This document shows positions 1 to 12,200 of a stretch of DNA of 64,000 bases, piece by piece. How positions within the stretch are numbered: position 1 is the stretch's first letter; each line of letters starts with the position of its first letter. The translations under genes and the position numbers were made by a program. The DNA is from Omphiscola glabra (taxonomy: Eukaryota; Mollusca; Gastropoda; Lymnaeidae), in contig OZ024799.1 of NCBI GenBank assembly GCA_964017045.1, forward strand, positions 34,911,736-34,975,735. Direction: 5' to 3'. Under the pieces are notes generated by a model. The model had not been told where the DNA came from, searched no databases, and saw nothing but the letters and a program-made list of their open reading frames with translations.

Positions 1-198
1 TAAACCTACTTTAGGACCAGCCGTGGTCAATTCATGAACGGGCTCCTGATGCGCATAATATTAGGTTAGGTTTCTTCCATTGTACCAGTGTCGTGATGAG
101 ATGTATCTATAGATGATCATGTGCTCGCTTCATTCTTAGACAATAGATTAGGCCTGTGTGATGGTGGTTAAGTTGATCGAGCTCAGTGGGCTGAGTGG
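1..198. other. unannotated leading sequence
   Basis: AT-rich sequence before the first tandem array. I see no coding signal, RNA gene or mobile-element terminus here. Confidence 0.5.
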
Positions 199-471
199 GT
201 GAGTGGAGCATTACTCAAGTCTCAGCGGGTGGGTGGAGCATTACTCAAGTCTATGTGGGTGGGTGGAGCATTACTCAAGCCTATGTGGGTAGGTGGAGCA
301 TTACTCAAGTCTATGTGGGTGGGTGGAGCATTACTCAATTCTATGTGGGTGGATGGAGCATTACTCAAGTCTATGTGGGTAGGTGGAGCATTACTCAAGC
401 CTATGTGGGTGGGTGGAGCATTACTCAAGTCTATGTGGGTAGGTGGAGCATTACTCAAGTCTCAATGAATG
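199..471. repeat. 30-bp minisatellite A (about 9 copies)
   Basis: Tandem units of exactly 30 bp sharing the core GGTGGAGCATTACTCAAG, with a few substitutions between copies. Because 30 is divisible by three, both strands stay open in several frames; these frames are by-products of the repeat and not genes. Confidence 0.95.
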
Positions 472-608
472 GTTACCCAATGACATGTTCGTGTTTACAA
501 TAGGTTAAATGCAATATTTCCAAGACGATCCATTTTAACATCTTCTTGATCCTGTTTTGCGTTCACTTTTCACTACGGTAAATTTGCTCAGATTTTTTTC
601 AATGGACT

Positions 609-818
609 GGATAATCTTACACTTTGCCTACTCTGTGCGGATAATCTTACACTTTTCCTACTCTGTGTGGATAATATTACACGTTGCCTACTCTGTGCGG
701 ATAATCTTACACTTTGCCTACTCTGTGCGGATAATCTTACACTTTGCCTACTATGTGCGGATAATCTTACACTTTGCCTACTCTGTGCGGATAATCTTAC
801 ACTTTGCCTACTCTGTGC
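609..818. repeat. 30-bp minisatellite B (7 copies)
   Basis: Seven units of exactly 30 bp with core GGATAATCTTACACTTTGCC. It is unrelated in sequence to the 30-bp array that ends about 140 bp earlier, yet has the same period. Open frames through it are repeat artefacts. Confidence 0.95.
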
Positions 819-1159
819 TTTTTCAAACTTTCTGTGTAAATAACCGCGCACCAGTCATGTTGCAAAGTTCATTGGCACCAGGAACGTGCCTAGACCCGAG
901 GCTTGTTTACCAATGTGACATGGAGGCCGTTGATTAAAACAGACAGCTCGTGCCAATACTAATAGTCACCAATAATTTAATTACGCGGTATGTTGTTATA
1001 ATAAAGTAATGTAACCCCTTCCGACAACCTTGACCTTTGCCTGTTCAGTTAAACACTTCAAACAATTGAAAATTAGCCAGCCCCAGGCTCCACTTGTTTA
1101 CGCTGCTGACTCGGTGTCTCGAAAATCCACTAGCTCGTTCTTTTTATTCCGTTCGCTCC

Positions 1160-1330
1160 CTGCTCTATCTTCTCACTCCCTGCTCTCTTCTCACTCCCTG
1201 CTCACTCTTCACTGTCCCTGCTCACTCTTCACAGTCCGTGCTCACTCTTCACAGTCCGTGCTCACTCTTCTCACTTCCTTCTCCATCTTCTCAGTTTGAT
1301 CCCTCATCTCACTCCCTGCTCCCTCTTTTT
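1160..1330. repeat. degenerate ~20-bp CTCACTC-rich array
   Basis: Imperfect tandem copies built on CTCACTCTTCACAGTCCGTG and shorter CTCACTCCCTG variants. It is pyrimidine-rich on the plus strand. No gene is supported. Confidence 0.75.
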
Positions 1331-1399
1331 ACTCGTTATTCTCTTTTCACCCCCTTCTCCGTCTCTGCTGCCTCATCTCACTCACTTCTGAGTCTCTGC

Positions 1400-2973
1400 T
1401 GGACCTGCTCCTTTGGACACGTTGCGACTAGTTGCACAGACTATACTTGACCCTTTCATGACGTGACCCTTGCATTACGTGACCACGGAGTCCTTACGGT
1501 TGCAAACAAGAGTTGAAAGTATTTGTCCGGGATTAAATACTAGACACAACCATGCCATTTGGACCGCCGTGTTTGCCCAGTCGGACTTGTTGTACCAGTG
1601 TAGGGAAGATTCCTGGCCGTATTTTTTTCTCCTCTTCCGATAGCCACATGTCACCTTTCGTCTCACCTGCGCTCGGATTTCCACGTTTTATTTCTTGTTT
1701 GTTAAAACTTGGACCTAGTTTGAAATTAGTGTTATTGGATCAGGCTGTGGGATTTGTTCTGCGTCTTGTTTGGATTTTGAAGGGAAATAAATAGTTCCAC
1801 GGAGAAGCATTGTTTTTTAAAGCGATGTTTTATAAGGCTCTGTTGGTATTACAATTATGTTTAAAGTTAATATTACCCTTTAGCCCGTACATAATTTGTT
1901 TTTAAACTTAGAAAGGAAAAAGAAAAAAGAGGGTCGTAAAACCCCCCCCCCCCCCTTTTTCCGCTCAAATGTCAAAGGGGAGAGATTACGTGAACTTTAA
2001 CCGTTAACCTCGTGTTTGACACTCATCATTAAAGTCCTCACTTACTAGCAAGAATATTGGCCATGTGTAGAGGCAATTTGGTCGACCTATTTCTAGAACA
2101 GATACCGTTTTGTAGCAATCTCTGTACATTACAGTTACAACATGTGTAACTTGTTTGAAATGAACGATGTGATCTGGTTGGCGCTAGAGGACCTGCTTCC
2201 GTAGTCAGGCAAACGTCACTTAAAATGTGATGCGACTGCCCCCCCTCCCCCACCCCCACCCATTTACGTCAAGTTCATATGACATTGAAAACGTGCTGTC
2301 TCTCCTGTGTATTTGTTGGGTACAGATTTGAAGGTGTTGATGTGCGACAAGCCCGAGCTCATGGTGTAGCAATAGGGCTATCACTTTATTCTGTACTGCG
2401 AGCTCATGGTGTAGTAATAGGCTTCAATAGGGCGATCACTTTACTCTGTACTGCGAGGCAATAGGGTATAGGCATAGGGTCGTTATAGTTATTGGTCGGC
2501 ACACCTGTTATCAGGGTTGTGATACTCGTGTGATCAACTGAACAGCTGTAATCAAGCAGACCAGCTTAAAGTTGTAATCTGTACTTATTTCATACATTGA
2601 TATGTTACATTGTGTAAAAAAAAAGTAATATCGTGGTGTAGTTAGTGCATTGAGTTTGACCACATTGGTTAATTTTTATCGGTTCATTAAATACTATTAG
2701 TTTCTTATATTGTGACTATTATTTAAAAATATAGAAAAGAAAACTCAGTGTAATTATTGTTTCTTTATCCAGCATAAAGATTGTGTAATTATTATTCCTT
2801 CGCCGTTGAGAAGGTGTGCTAACTAGCAGCTGTTATTCATTGGATATTCATGTATCTGGAGACATGGTTATACTAAGGGCCGACCCCATTGGCTTATACC
2901 AAGCTCATTAATGGGACCACTGTAAACAAACAAGACTAAGGGGGGATCACTCCCCGGAACTAACCTGATAACA
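1400..2973. other. upstream intergenic region of srGAP
   Basis: No convincing coding sequence. It contains a C-run near 1941-1955, a C-rich tract near 2240-2260, and two diverged ~45-bp copies of a block starting GAGCTCATGGTGTAG (2355-2460). Two ATTGG (reverse CCAAT) words near 2839 and 2888 lie shortly before the predicted srGAP start codon and could belong to a promoter; this is weak evidence. Confidence 0.4.
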
Positions 2974-3208
2974 ATGGACGACACGGAGAAAATTACCAAG
3001 GATATTGTTGTGAACGGCGGCGAGAATGGACTGGTCAGCCCTCCCCAGCCATTGGCCGACCCTCCCATGGAGCACCGAGGCAGCAGTGTGTCCGTGGTGT
3101 CGATGCCCACGGGTAAACTCGTTCGGTCAGCTGGGATGTTTGGACCTAATGGAAGGCGGCACTCGAAAGGATATCGCGACGGAGTTGGTACTAAACTATC
3201 TATCATAG
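2974..3208 (+). CDS. srGAP: srGAP exon 1 (N-terminal, divergent)
   Basis: The ATG at 2974 opens 78 codons plus one base, ending ATAG|GTATAC. Codon usage is richer in G/C than the flanks, as in the other exons. The translated start (MDDTEKITKDIVVNGG) does not resemble the short vertebrate N-terminus that leads into the first F-BAR helix, so this may be a lineage-specific or alternative first exon. Its single leftover base joins exon 2 in frame. Confidence 0.7.
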
Positions 3209-6200
3209 GTATACAATAGTAAACCAGGCAACACTTGCTGAGTCTTTACTTACGTTTTAATAGACCTCAGTACACCAACTTGATCAAACATGGCTTATTT
3301 TTTAAGTTGATTTATTTTGGTAAATAAAAATAAAGCTGAAAACGACTGACTTGGGGAGTGTTTGGGGAGGGGGGTTGTGGTTGTATAATTTAAATAAGTA
3401 TTATTTTTATAAGAATCATGATTAGATTATTGTGTATTTCCAGTCTTTGATCAGATCTCCTGTCATCCAATTTATCAGACTGATCTTGCCCTTGAATTTA
3501 ATTTGAAATTTATTTTTGTGAGTCACCACACTTAATCCTAAATTGTTTTTTATTATTTATTTAATTTTTTTTTAAAATTGCTACTATTTCTACAAAAAAA
3601 TATTTTCCAATAACCAATTACGTGGCTGAGTTTTTTTGTGTGATGCAGTTGGTTTGTTGTGGTTATTCAAAACAAAACCAACCGGCCCTAATTGCCAAAT
3701 TACTATCATACTAAAAGCATTAATAACACCTCTCAACCTCAACACTCCCACATTAATGTGGACTCCCACATTAATGTGGTCTCAGTTTTGATCATTGTAT
3801 TTTTAAAAAAAACTATTTTTGATGATTCTTCTAGTTGCAGTAGAGCATATTCAATGTACTAAATGTATCAATATTTGCCTTATTCATCACTTTCCTTATT
3901 ATTTCTTCTTCTTGTCAATTGGGTATTCCCATTATTTATCTAATCTGACGTAAACAGAAACAAGAGGTCTTACCAGCAATCCACTGTTAAATAACTCATA
4001 CCATCTATGATCTGATTTTTAATGTAGATGCATTATACTTTTTGTCATAGATTAAAGATCTCAATGTAAGCGTACACCAGGACACTCTTATTCCATTGTT
4101 GAAAAAAAAGAAAATTAAAATCCCTCTTGAAAATATCTTCTTGGAGAGCCTTTCAATAGATTTCACTAAGTGATGCATCTTCTAATGAAGCAAATGTCTA
4201 AATTTGGATATAAAAATAAAAACTAAAAAAATACCATACCTAAAAAATATATACTTCACTTTAAGTCTGACATTATTTGTTTGTCATGTTTTCAGATATT
4301 CGCCAACAACTGAATGACCAGCTGAAATGCCTTGAGATCAAATTAGACACTGAGGTGTCCATTGTTACAGAGCTGCAGGAGTTCTTCAAGCGTCGGGCAG
4401 AAGTGGAGATGGAGTATTCCAGGAATCTGGACAAACTTGTCAAAAACATGATCACCAGACATCGGGCAGAGAAGCAGAAGTGAGGGGACTTTTTTATTTG
4501 GTCTTTGAGAATTTTTTTTTTTTTTTTTTTTTTGTGGTTTTGCTTTTTTTGGTGGGTTTCAATTTTTCAACATTTTGTTTTGGAGAAATTGTTTCAATTT
4601 ATTTATATAATCAGGTTGCCAATACAAAGAGAAAGAAGTAAATCTCAAGCCCACCGGCCCATCACACTTATACTTAAAGTGAACCCAGAGATGTGTATTA
4701 TATTTTGTAATAGAGAAAACCATGTATGTAGGTGCGACCTTTGGGCAATGAGATTATCCTTGAATGTCTGTCCTGGTAGTTATGAGTCCCCTGACCTAGA
4801 AAGTAGTCTCATATAAAAATGGGTTAATAACTTAAGAAATAGCATCCATAGCTGCTCATGGCAATATCATCCGAATCCATTTATTATTAGCTGGTCTAAG
4901 AAATAACATGCATGTCATAAGCAATAATATTATGCTGACAGTCCCTCTACTTTCATAGCTTAACATATTATATCATGTATCAGCCAGAATCATTATCTGG
5001 TGCTTTTCATATTTTACTGTTCAAAACAGTTTTAAGCTATATAAATGAAGAGCTGTCACCTGCAATTGCTCTGAGCAAGAGTGGCAGCCCATCAGAGCTT
5101 CCTTACACCTACCTCCAATTATTGCTCAACATGTAGTTCTCAGATAGGGAGTTGATCTATTCAAAATGAAACCATGACATCATCATGTTTACTGAATACA
5201 AGATATATTTTTTAAAAAAAACTGGAAAGCTGAACAGTTTGCTGTCCAGTACTTGTTGGTTGGACGCAGACTGTCAATAGGTCTACCAATGCAAAATGAA
5301 CACATAGATACATGTCAAAATGATATGTCAAGGAAAAAAAATTAATGCATCTTTGGCCTTTTACTTCCTATTCCCTTAATGTCTTTATAATAAGTATCAT
5401 TTCACATGCCATCATCTTGCTACCATGGAAGATGGTACAATTTTTAACATTTTAATTTTTTTTTTTAAATTTAAGAATTTAGTGTAGTGTCCTAAGGAAT
5501 TTTTTAAATTTAAGAATTTAGTGTAGTGTCCTAAGGAATTTTTTAAATAGATAAAATAACAATGTTATGTTCTAACTGCTCAACCACGACAACAGGGTTA
5601 TTGATAAGCAAAAGTGAGTTTTTTGTTTTTTTTGTATTACATACATAATTTTGTTGTAACGACATCTTGTAACAATCAGACTTTCTTCAGATCACATATT
5701 TAAAGCATATTTCAGTATTGCATTCACTCACAATCTCTGTCCTACACTCTTGTTTCATCACTGCGCTTGTATACTCCTGTATGTCAGCTTGGAAAAAGCT
5801 TTGCTTATCATAGTTATCATAATATTAAGCTCCAGAGCTGTTTTGTTATTTTAAACTTTTCGCACATCATATCTTTGAACTGTTAACGAATCACTTTTTA
5901 AATACTATCTTTATCTAACCACAAGATAGCAAGTGTGTGTACTTCCGCAAGAAATATAATGCATGTTAAATTTTGGTAACATGTTTCTAGCTGTAGTTTC
6001 CATTTAATTAAAACACGGGTTTGTGTGTACATATATAAAGGGATTTTTTTTATTGAAAGGGAATATTCATGTCTTATAAAAAAAAATTACAACTTATTTA
6101 GAACAAAGTGACTGGGTTCTGAGAAATAAAAAAAATCTCAACTTCCCATACCAGAACACTAGTTGCACTCAAGTTATTTAGTATTTTTTTTTGTTTCAAA

Positions 6201-9200
6201 CTCCATTGGACTAATTGGCTTATATAATATAAGAATAAATCAAAGAATGGTGCAGTAAGGGGTGTGAGTGTTGACAATTTTGAAATATGCAGTAGAACTT
6301 GGGATATTGCTAACTTTCTTCAGGGTCATGAAATACATGTATATTGTTTCTATTTTTTCATTGTCACTGATAGGTATAGCTGGGGATTTTTTTCATTCAG
6401 TGAGCAATATATCATTAAGTTAGACTTGAATGCAGCATTTCATTTGATTTTCTTTATTTCACATACTCTCAGAAGTGACAGCTTTTGAAATTTAAAAAAA
6501 AAAAATCTCTTTAAAGTATAATTTAAAAGATGAAAATAGTACCAAAAACTGATATGCCAGGCCAAGTGTGTCATGCTTCACTTGTATGGACCAAGCTAAG
6601 AGCACTCTGCATTTTTACTTTATTTTTTAAAACCCTTATTTCAAATTTAAAAAAAACTAGTTTGCTGCTTGTTGTATAAAGTCTTTTTTGTGTGCTAAGT
6701 TGTTGTTTTTTCTAATGTAATATTCCTCTTTAAGTGTTTATTTAGAAATTTCAGTTTTATCTTGAAAAGTCTTATTTCACTGAGGACACTTAAAATTATG
6801 AGGAACTCAACTAAAGGGATTTAATTTTTCATTTAACAGTGAAGCTATATTCGCCATTTTAGTGTGTTTAGAACAATAATTTCTCTTTAAAATTCAAGAT
6901 GTCTCTTCAAAACTAACTTCCAACAATAAATGTAATCATACAAATAATGATTAAATAGAATTGACCAGTGATAAAAACAATGAACCCTAATGTGCTTAAG
7001 CTGACAGCAACTTGCATTAAAGATGAACTCATGGTGCTTGTAGAAATGAATACATTTTTTTGTTCACTTTACTGCTTGCAGACAGGAGCAATGGGCCACC
7101 ATGTCTACCTACGACTGCTGGAAGAACCTGTTGGCCATCACCCGGAAACAAAGTCAGGACCACCAGACCATAGCAGAGATTTACAACAATCAGATGGTCA
7201 GCAGGCTGGCCGAGGTCATCGACAACTCGCAGAGGATTTTCAGGAAGGTGAGGGTCTTCTTTCGAGCATCTGATGAACGAATGGGTGGATGCAAGATAAA
7301 TAGGAAAATAACTTTTTATAAAGTTTATATCTTAACACAGGATCATCCATGTGCAATGTTCACATTTCTGGAGGGGAACATTATTTTGTATGCTCCTCTT
7401 TGAATTCATATGAATTATATATGTTTATGGCATATATTTGATACCATTTTTGTTAAGTAAATGATAAAATGACTGTTAATTATCTATGTTTAGCTATCAC
7501 ATCGTCCTTACCTCATCTTCAGTTATTTCCTCTTCTGCTGAGTATTTTGTTTTTTGCTTTTTTTTAAAACATAATTATTTAATATTTTTGTATGCCTCCC
7601 ACCCTAGAGATTGGCCAGCTTTTAGTTATCCTCTAACCATTCTCTTATTCTTCCCACCCATGGAGATCAGCCAGCTGCAGTCAGTTTGGCCCCAGGGTGT
7701 TAAAATCATTAGGGTTTAGCAAACGTTTGATCACAGATGTTGGATATGAAGTGCGTTCATTGAAACTGTTAAGTATTTACACTTCTCATTTTCAATCCCA
7801 TTTTCCTAATTCTCATCATTTGTGTTCTCAGTGTCGAGAAATTGGAGCAGTTTCTCATGAAGACATGATGAAGGTCCTGAATGAACTCCAAAGTGTAAGC
7901 AGTTTTATTTTGTTAATTAATGGTAAACTTAAGTAATTCTGTAGGCAATTTGCCTAATTGATAAGTTATAAGGAAATGAAAATTTTCATTGATGAGAATT
8001 TATAAAAGATCAATAGTTTAACTTAACTGGCGGATTGGCTAATGGTTTGTCAGACTGTTATTTAAATAAATTATTTTGATTTTGTAATAGATACATTTTT
8101 ACACAATAAATTATTGTCAATTGCTGGCCTGTAATAAACAGGGTGGCACATAAAAATTGGGACCGTCTTGTATAATTTCAAATATATTTTATTTTCGTGT
8201 GGTAAATTTCAACTTTTAAAAAGTAAACGTTTTCTAAAAGTTAATTAATTATAATCTAAAATAAAAATCAGTGTGTACTCCTCAGTCCTTAACAGTTATC
8301 TCTATCTAAATGGCTGCATCAATGATCATGTTTATAAACCACAGATACAATTTTGCCACTCCTGAACAATAGCTGAATTGTTATATTCTGAACAATAGCT
8401 GAATTGTTATATTCTGAACAATAGCTGAATTGTTATATTCTGAACAATAGCTGAATTGTTATATTCTGAACAATAGCTGAATTGTTATATTCTGAACAAT
8501 AGCTGAAGTGTTATATTCTGAACGATAGCTGAAGTGTTATATTCCGAAGAATAGCTGGTGTCATATTCCAAACAATAGATTAATTGTTATATTCTGAACA
8601 ATAGATGAATTGTTATATTCTGAACAATAGATTAATTGTTATATTCTGAACAATAGATTAATTGTTATATTCTGAACAATAGATGAATTGTTATATTCTG
8701 AACAATAGCTGAAGTGTTATATTCTGAACGATAGCTGAATTTTTATATTCTGAACGATAGCTGAAGTGTTATATTCCGAACAATAGCTGAAGTGTTATAT
8801 TCTGAACAATACATGAATTGTTAAATTTTTGCATATTTTTTCGAGAAGTTAGACTTTTATTTTAGGGCATCACAAATAGCATAATCTATAGGGTTTAGGT
8901 CCAGGATAGTTGGGGCCCACATGAAGGTTACATTAAACCCATTAATAAAGTTTTTAAAGCTTTTTGCAGCGTGTGAAGGAGCTGCGTCCCTGTTTCAGTG
9001 TCCAGTTGTGACCGTTGCATCGAATGTCCAGAAACAATCATTGTCCTAGTGTGTGCTCACAATAATATTCTCTGTTCACTTTGGCTCTACGCTACATAAA
9101 CACTACAATGGTTTGACCCATCTCAGAAGCACAGACCTAAACCCTGATGCCACCACTGTAATGTTCACTCACAATAATATTCTCTGTTCACTTTGGCTCT

Positions 9201-12200
9201 ATGCTACATAAACACTACAATGGTTTGACCCATCTCAGAAGCACAGACCTAAACCCTGATGCCACCACTGTAATGTTCACTCACAATAATATTCTCTGTT
9301 CACTTTGGCTCTATGCTACATAAACACTACAATGGTTTGACCCATCTCAGAAGCACAGACCTAAACCCTGATGCCACCACTGAAATGTAAATGTTTGCGT
9401 ATGAGTCTTGTTGCCGAAAACCTTTTTCCTTTCACCCTTCAGAAAACACAATCATTTTAAGAATAGCAGGTGTAGTGAGAATAAGGGTCTTTTGTCTGTA
9501 AACCTAATGCTTTGTACACTTTTCTTGTTTGGAAATCTATGAGATAACCCTTGAATTCACTTCTGGCATTTTAATTTTCAGTTTTTGTTTATAACCTGCC
9601 CTACTATGGCGTTTTACATTTGAAGTTTTAGATCTTGCTTTACAACACTTTGCACTGATATTCCGGATCCGCCAGTGTCTCTGTCCACTTGCAGTGGACT
9701 CAATGTTAATCTGAAGATCATCATGCTGGCTGTAAATCAACAAGCTGAATGTTCTGCACTGTTCTTACAGGCAGCAGCTTTCTGGGTTTCAGGCTACCGT
9801 ACCATCAGCTTCAATTTTTGTTAACCATGTCCACCTACTATTACTCAATGCTTTATTCGGAAACTCAGTAGTCACATGCCTAGCTCCCTGTTTTCAATTT
9901 GCAAATATTAAAATTAGAATACGATCTTTGATGTTATTTTTGTCATTGTATAATAACAGTAAACACATTGAAAAATTGTTTTATTTAAAGATGGCTACGG
10001 ATTTTAACAAAGCAGAGACATCGTACTTTGAATTAGTAAGGAAGGATCGGGTTCTAGTTTAAAAACATAGCAAAAACTAAATTTAGTATTTTGCGTAAGA
10101 TTTCATATGGTCGTCCCAAAATTTTTTTTTCTCGCCACTCTGTATATTTCAATGAAAGCCTCATCGTATATTTCAATGAAAGCCTCATCGGTTGAAAAAG
10201 ATTGTGGTCATTAGGTTATGATGAAATCTGTTATCTTGTATCCCCAGGCCATGAAGACCTACCACATCTACCAGAATGAGAGCAAAACAGCAGAGCTCAA
10301 GCTTAGAAATGTCGAGTCCCAGAAACAGAAGGTGGAGCAGCAACTTTCAGGCAAGAACACAACCAGCCGCAAGCTCAAAGGTCTGGAGCGCCAGTCTGAA
10401 AAGGTGAGTGGGGGGGGGGGGGGGGGGTCTCTCAAGCTTCTTGGTTTTAACAACGGGGATTGATATTTTTATCCAAGTCATTGGTCAATGAGTTCAGATT
10501 CTGTAGCATAAGACATGAAAAACATAAGGCTAGTCATGTCTAATGATACCTTTATGATTTCAGAATTATCTTTCACTTAACTATTGTATCAACATCCTGT
10601 TCTTTACCAGGGGGCAGTATCAAGCTTGCTATCTTAAAATAAGAATTGTCCGGGTGTGGATTTTTGTATTGTCATTTCACAGGCCATCAGTTTCTCTGTA
10701 AATTGGCAATGATCATCAAGCATGAGGCGTTTAATTTGATGGTGTTGGGCTGAGAGAGGGCAATGATCATCAAGCATGAGGCGTTTAATTTGATGGTGTT
10801 GGGCTGAGAGAGGGCAATGATCATCAAGCATGAGGTGTTTAATTTGATGGTGTTGGGATGAGAGAGGGCAATGATCATCAAGCATGAGGCGTTTAATTTG
10901 ATTGTGTTGGGCTGAGAGAGGGCAATGATCATCAAGCATGAGGCGTTTAATTTGATGGTGTTGGGATGAGAGAGGGCAATGATCATCAAGCATGAGGCGT
11001 TTAATTTGATTGTGTTGGGCTGAGAGAGGGCAATGATCATCCAGCATGAGGCATTTAATTTGATTGTGTTGGGCTGAGAGAGACACTCAAGTTCACTTTC
11101 TAATATGTCAGCTTGAAATCTGGTGAACTCTGGCAGGTTCATATGTAATGGCAGTGTTATATTTGTCAGATTAGTGGCCATCAGGAAGTCAGCCATCACT
11201 TTAAAAAGTTAATCACCATGCCCCACAGAGTTTATGATGCCTTTTTTGGCCTCTGGTCAGAATTTTCTTTTTTATTTAAAAAATCTGTTAACTGTATTTT
11301 GATCTCATGCCAAATTGGCTGCTGTCTGTCCTTTAATTTGCCCAGTGCTCTACTTAATCTTTATTGTCTCATCCTCACAAAAAAATAGCTGCTTTGCTGA
11401 GCTGACAAGCCATTCCACTCCCAAGGGTTTTTTCATAAGGATTTTTCCTGTAACACCCCTTGTCTTGGGGTTGGCTGACTTGCTTGAACATCCAGGCTCC
11501 TTGTCTGGCATAGACACTGTGCTGACTCCTGTCTCAGCAATGTCTAGTCTTAGTACTGTCAGATTGCTGTAAAAGAATGGATGTCATCAAACAGAAAAGT
11601 TGCTATCACATCAATAAAAGTTGGTGAATCAGAGATCCCGTTGTCCTCCACTGTCCGAGACCTTGGTTTTTATATTTTATATGATTCCACATATCAGTTC
11701 TGTAGTCAGGACATGCTTCTGTCATCTGCGCGCCCTGGGTCAGCTGCGTCCTCAACTCAATAAGAAAACAGCAAATGCTGTAGCGGTAACTCTAATCCAT
11801 TCAAGATTAGATTATTGTAAGAGTTGTTTGTGGGGTTTGCCTCAGAACCAAATTCAGAGACTCCAGAAGGTGCAAAATTCTGCAGCACGCATTGTGTAGC
11901 GGAAAAAGAGATCTGACCACATCGGAATATCTGAAAAAACTGCTTTATAAACATGTAACCTTAAAGAACCTGCGGTCCTCAACTCAGTCCTTACTGAAAA
12001 TTCACAGTGTGGATGAACACAGAAAAAAGTCGTACGGAGTGCGCTCTTTTCAAGCGGTAGCGCCAAAGTTATGGAATATTTTACCTCCATCTTTGAGGAG
12101 TACTGACAAGGACAGAAAATCATTTAGGAAACATTTAAAGACTTTTTTGTTTAATAGATTTGAGGAAACCAGAGCGCAATGAGCATGCTAAAGTAGCATG

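Larger units (their letters stand above)
8139..10142 (-). mobile_element. degenerate Tc1/mariner element in srGAP intron 4
   Basis: The ends are related inverted repeats: left CAGGGTGGC followed by an A-rich block and TTGGGACC; the right end read in reverse is CAGAGTGGC followed by an A-rich block and TTTTGGGAC. A TA dinucleotide flanks the right end. The minus strand contains decayed DDE transposase: DAAPSHAAKSFKNFI then LDLNPIDYAICDALK (about 8870-8985), matching the mariner SPDLNPLDY box, and MGQTIVVFM with KVNREYYCEH in the 9056-9390 region. Stops and frameshifts make it inactive. Confidence 0.8.
7895..10247 (+). other. srGAP: srGAP intron 4
   Basis: Almost fully occupied by a mariner relic (8139-10142) that itself carries two tandem arrays. 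A 24-bp direct duplication follows at 10143-10190. Confidence 0.7.

Noticed and set aside
1475..1794. Short opposing frames of 69 and 80 codons upstream of srGAP
   Set aside because: No domain, no codon bias and no splice context.
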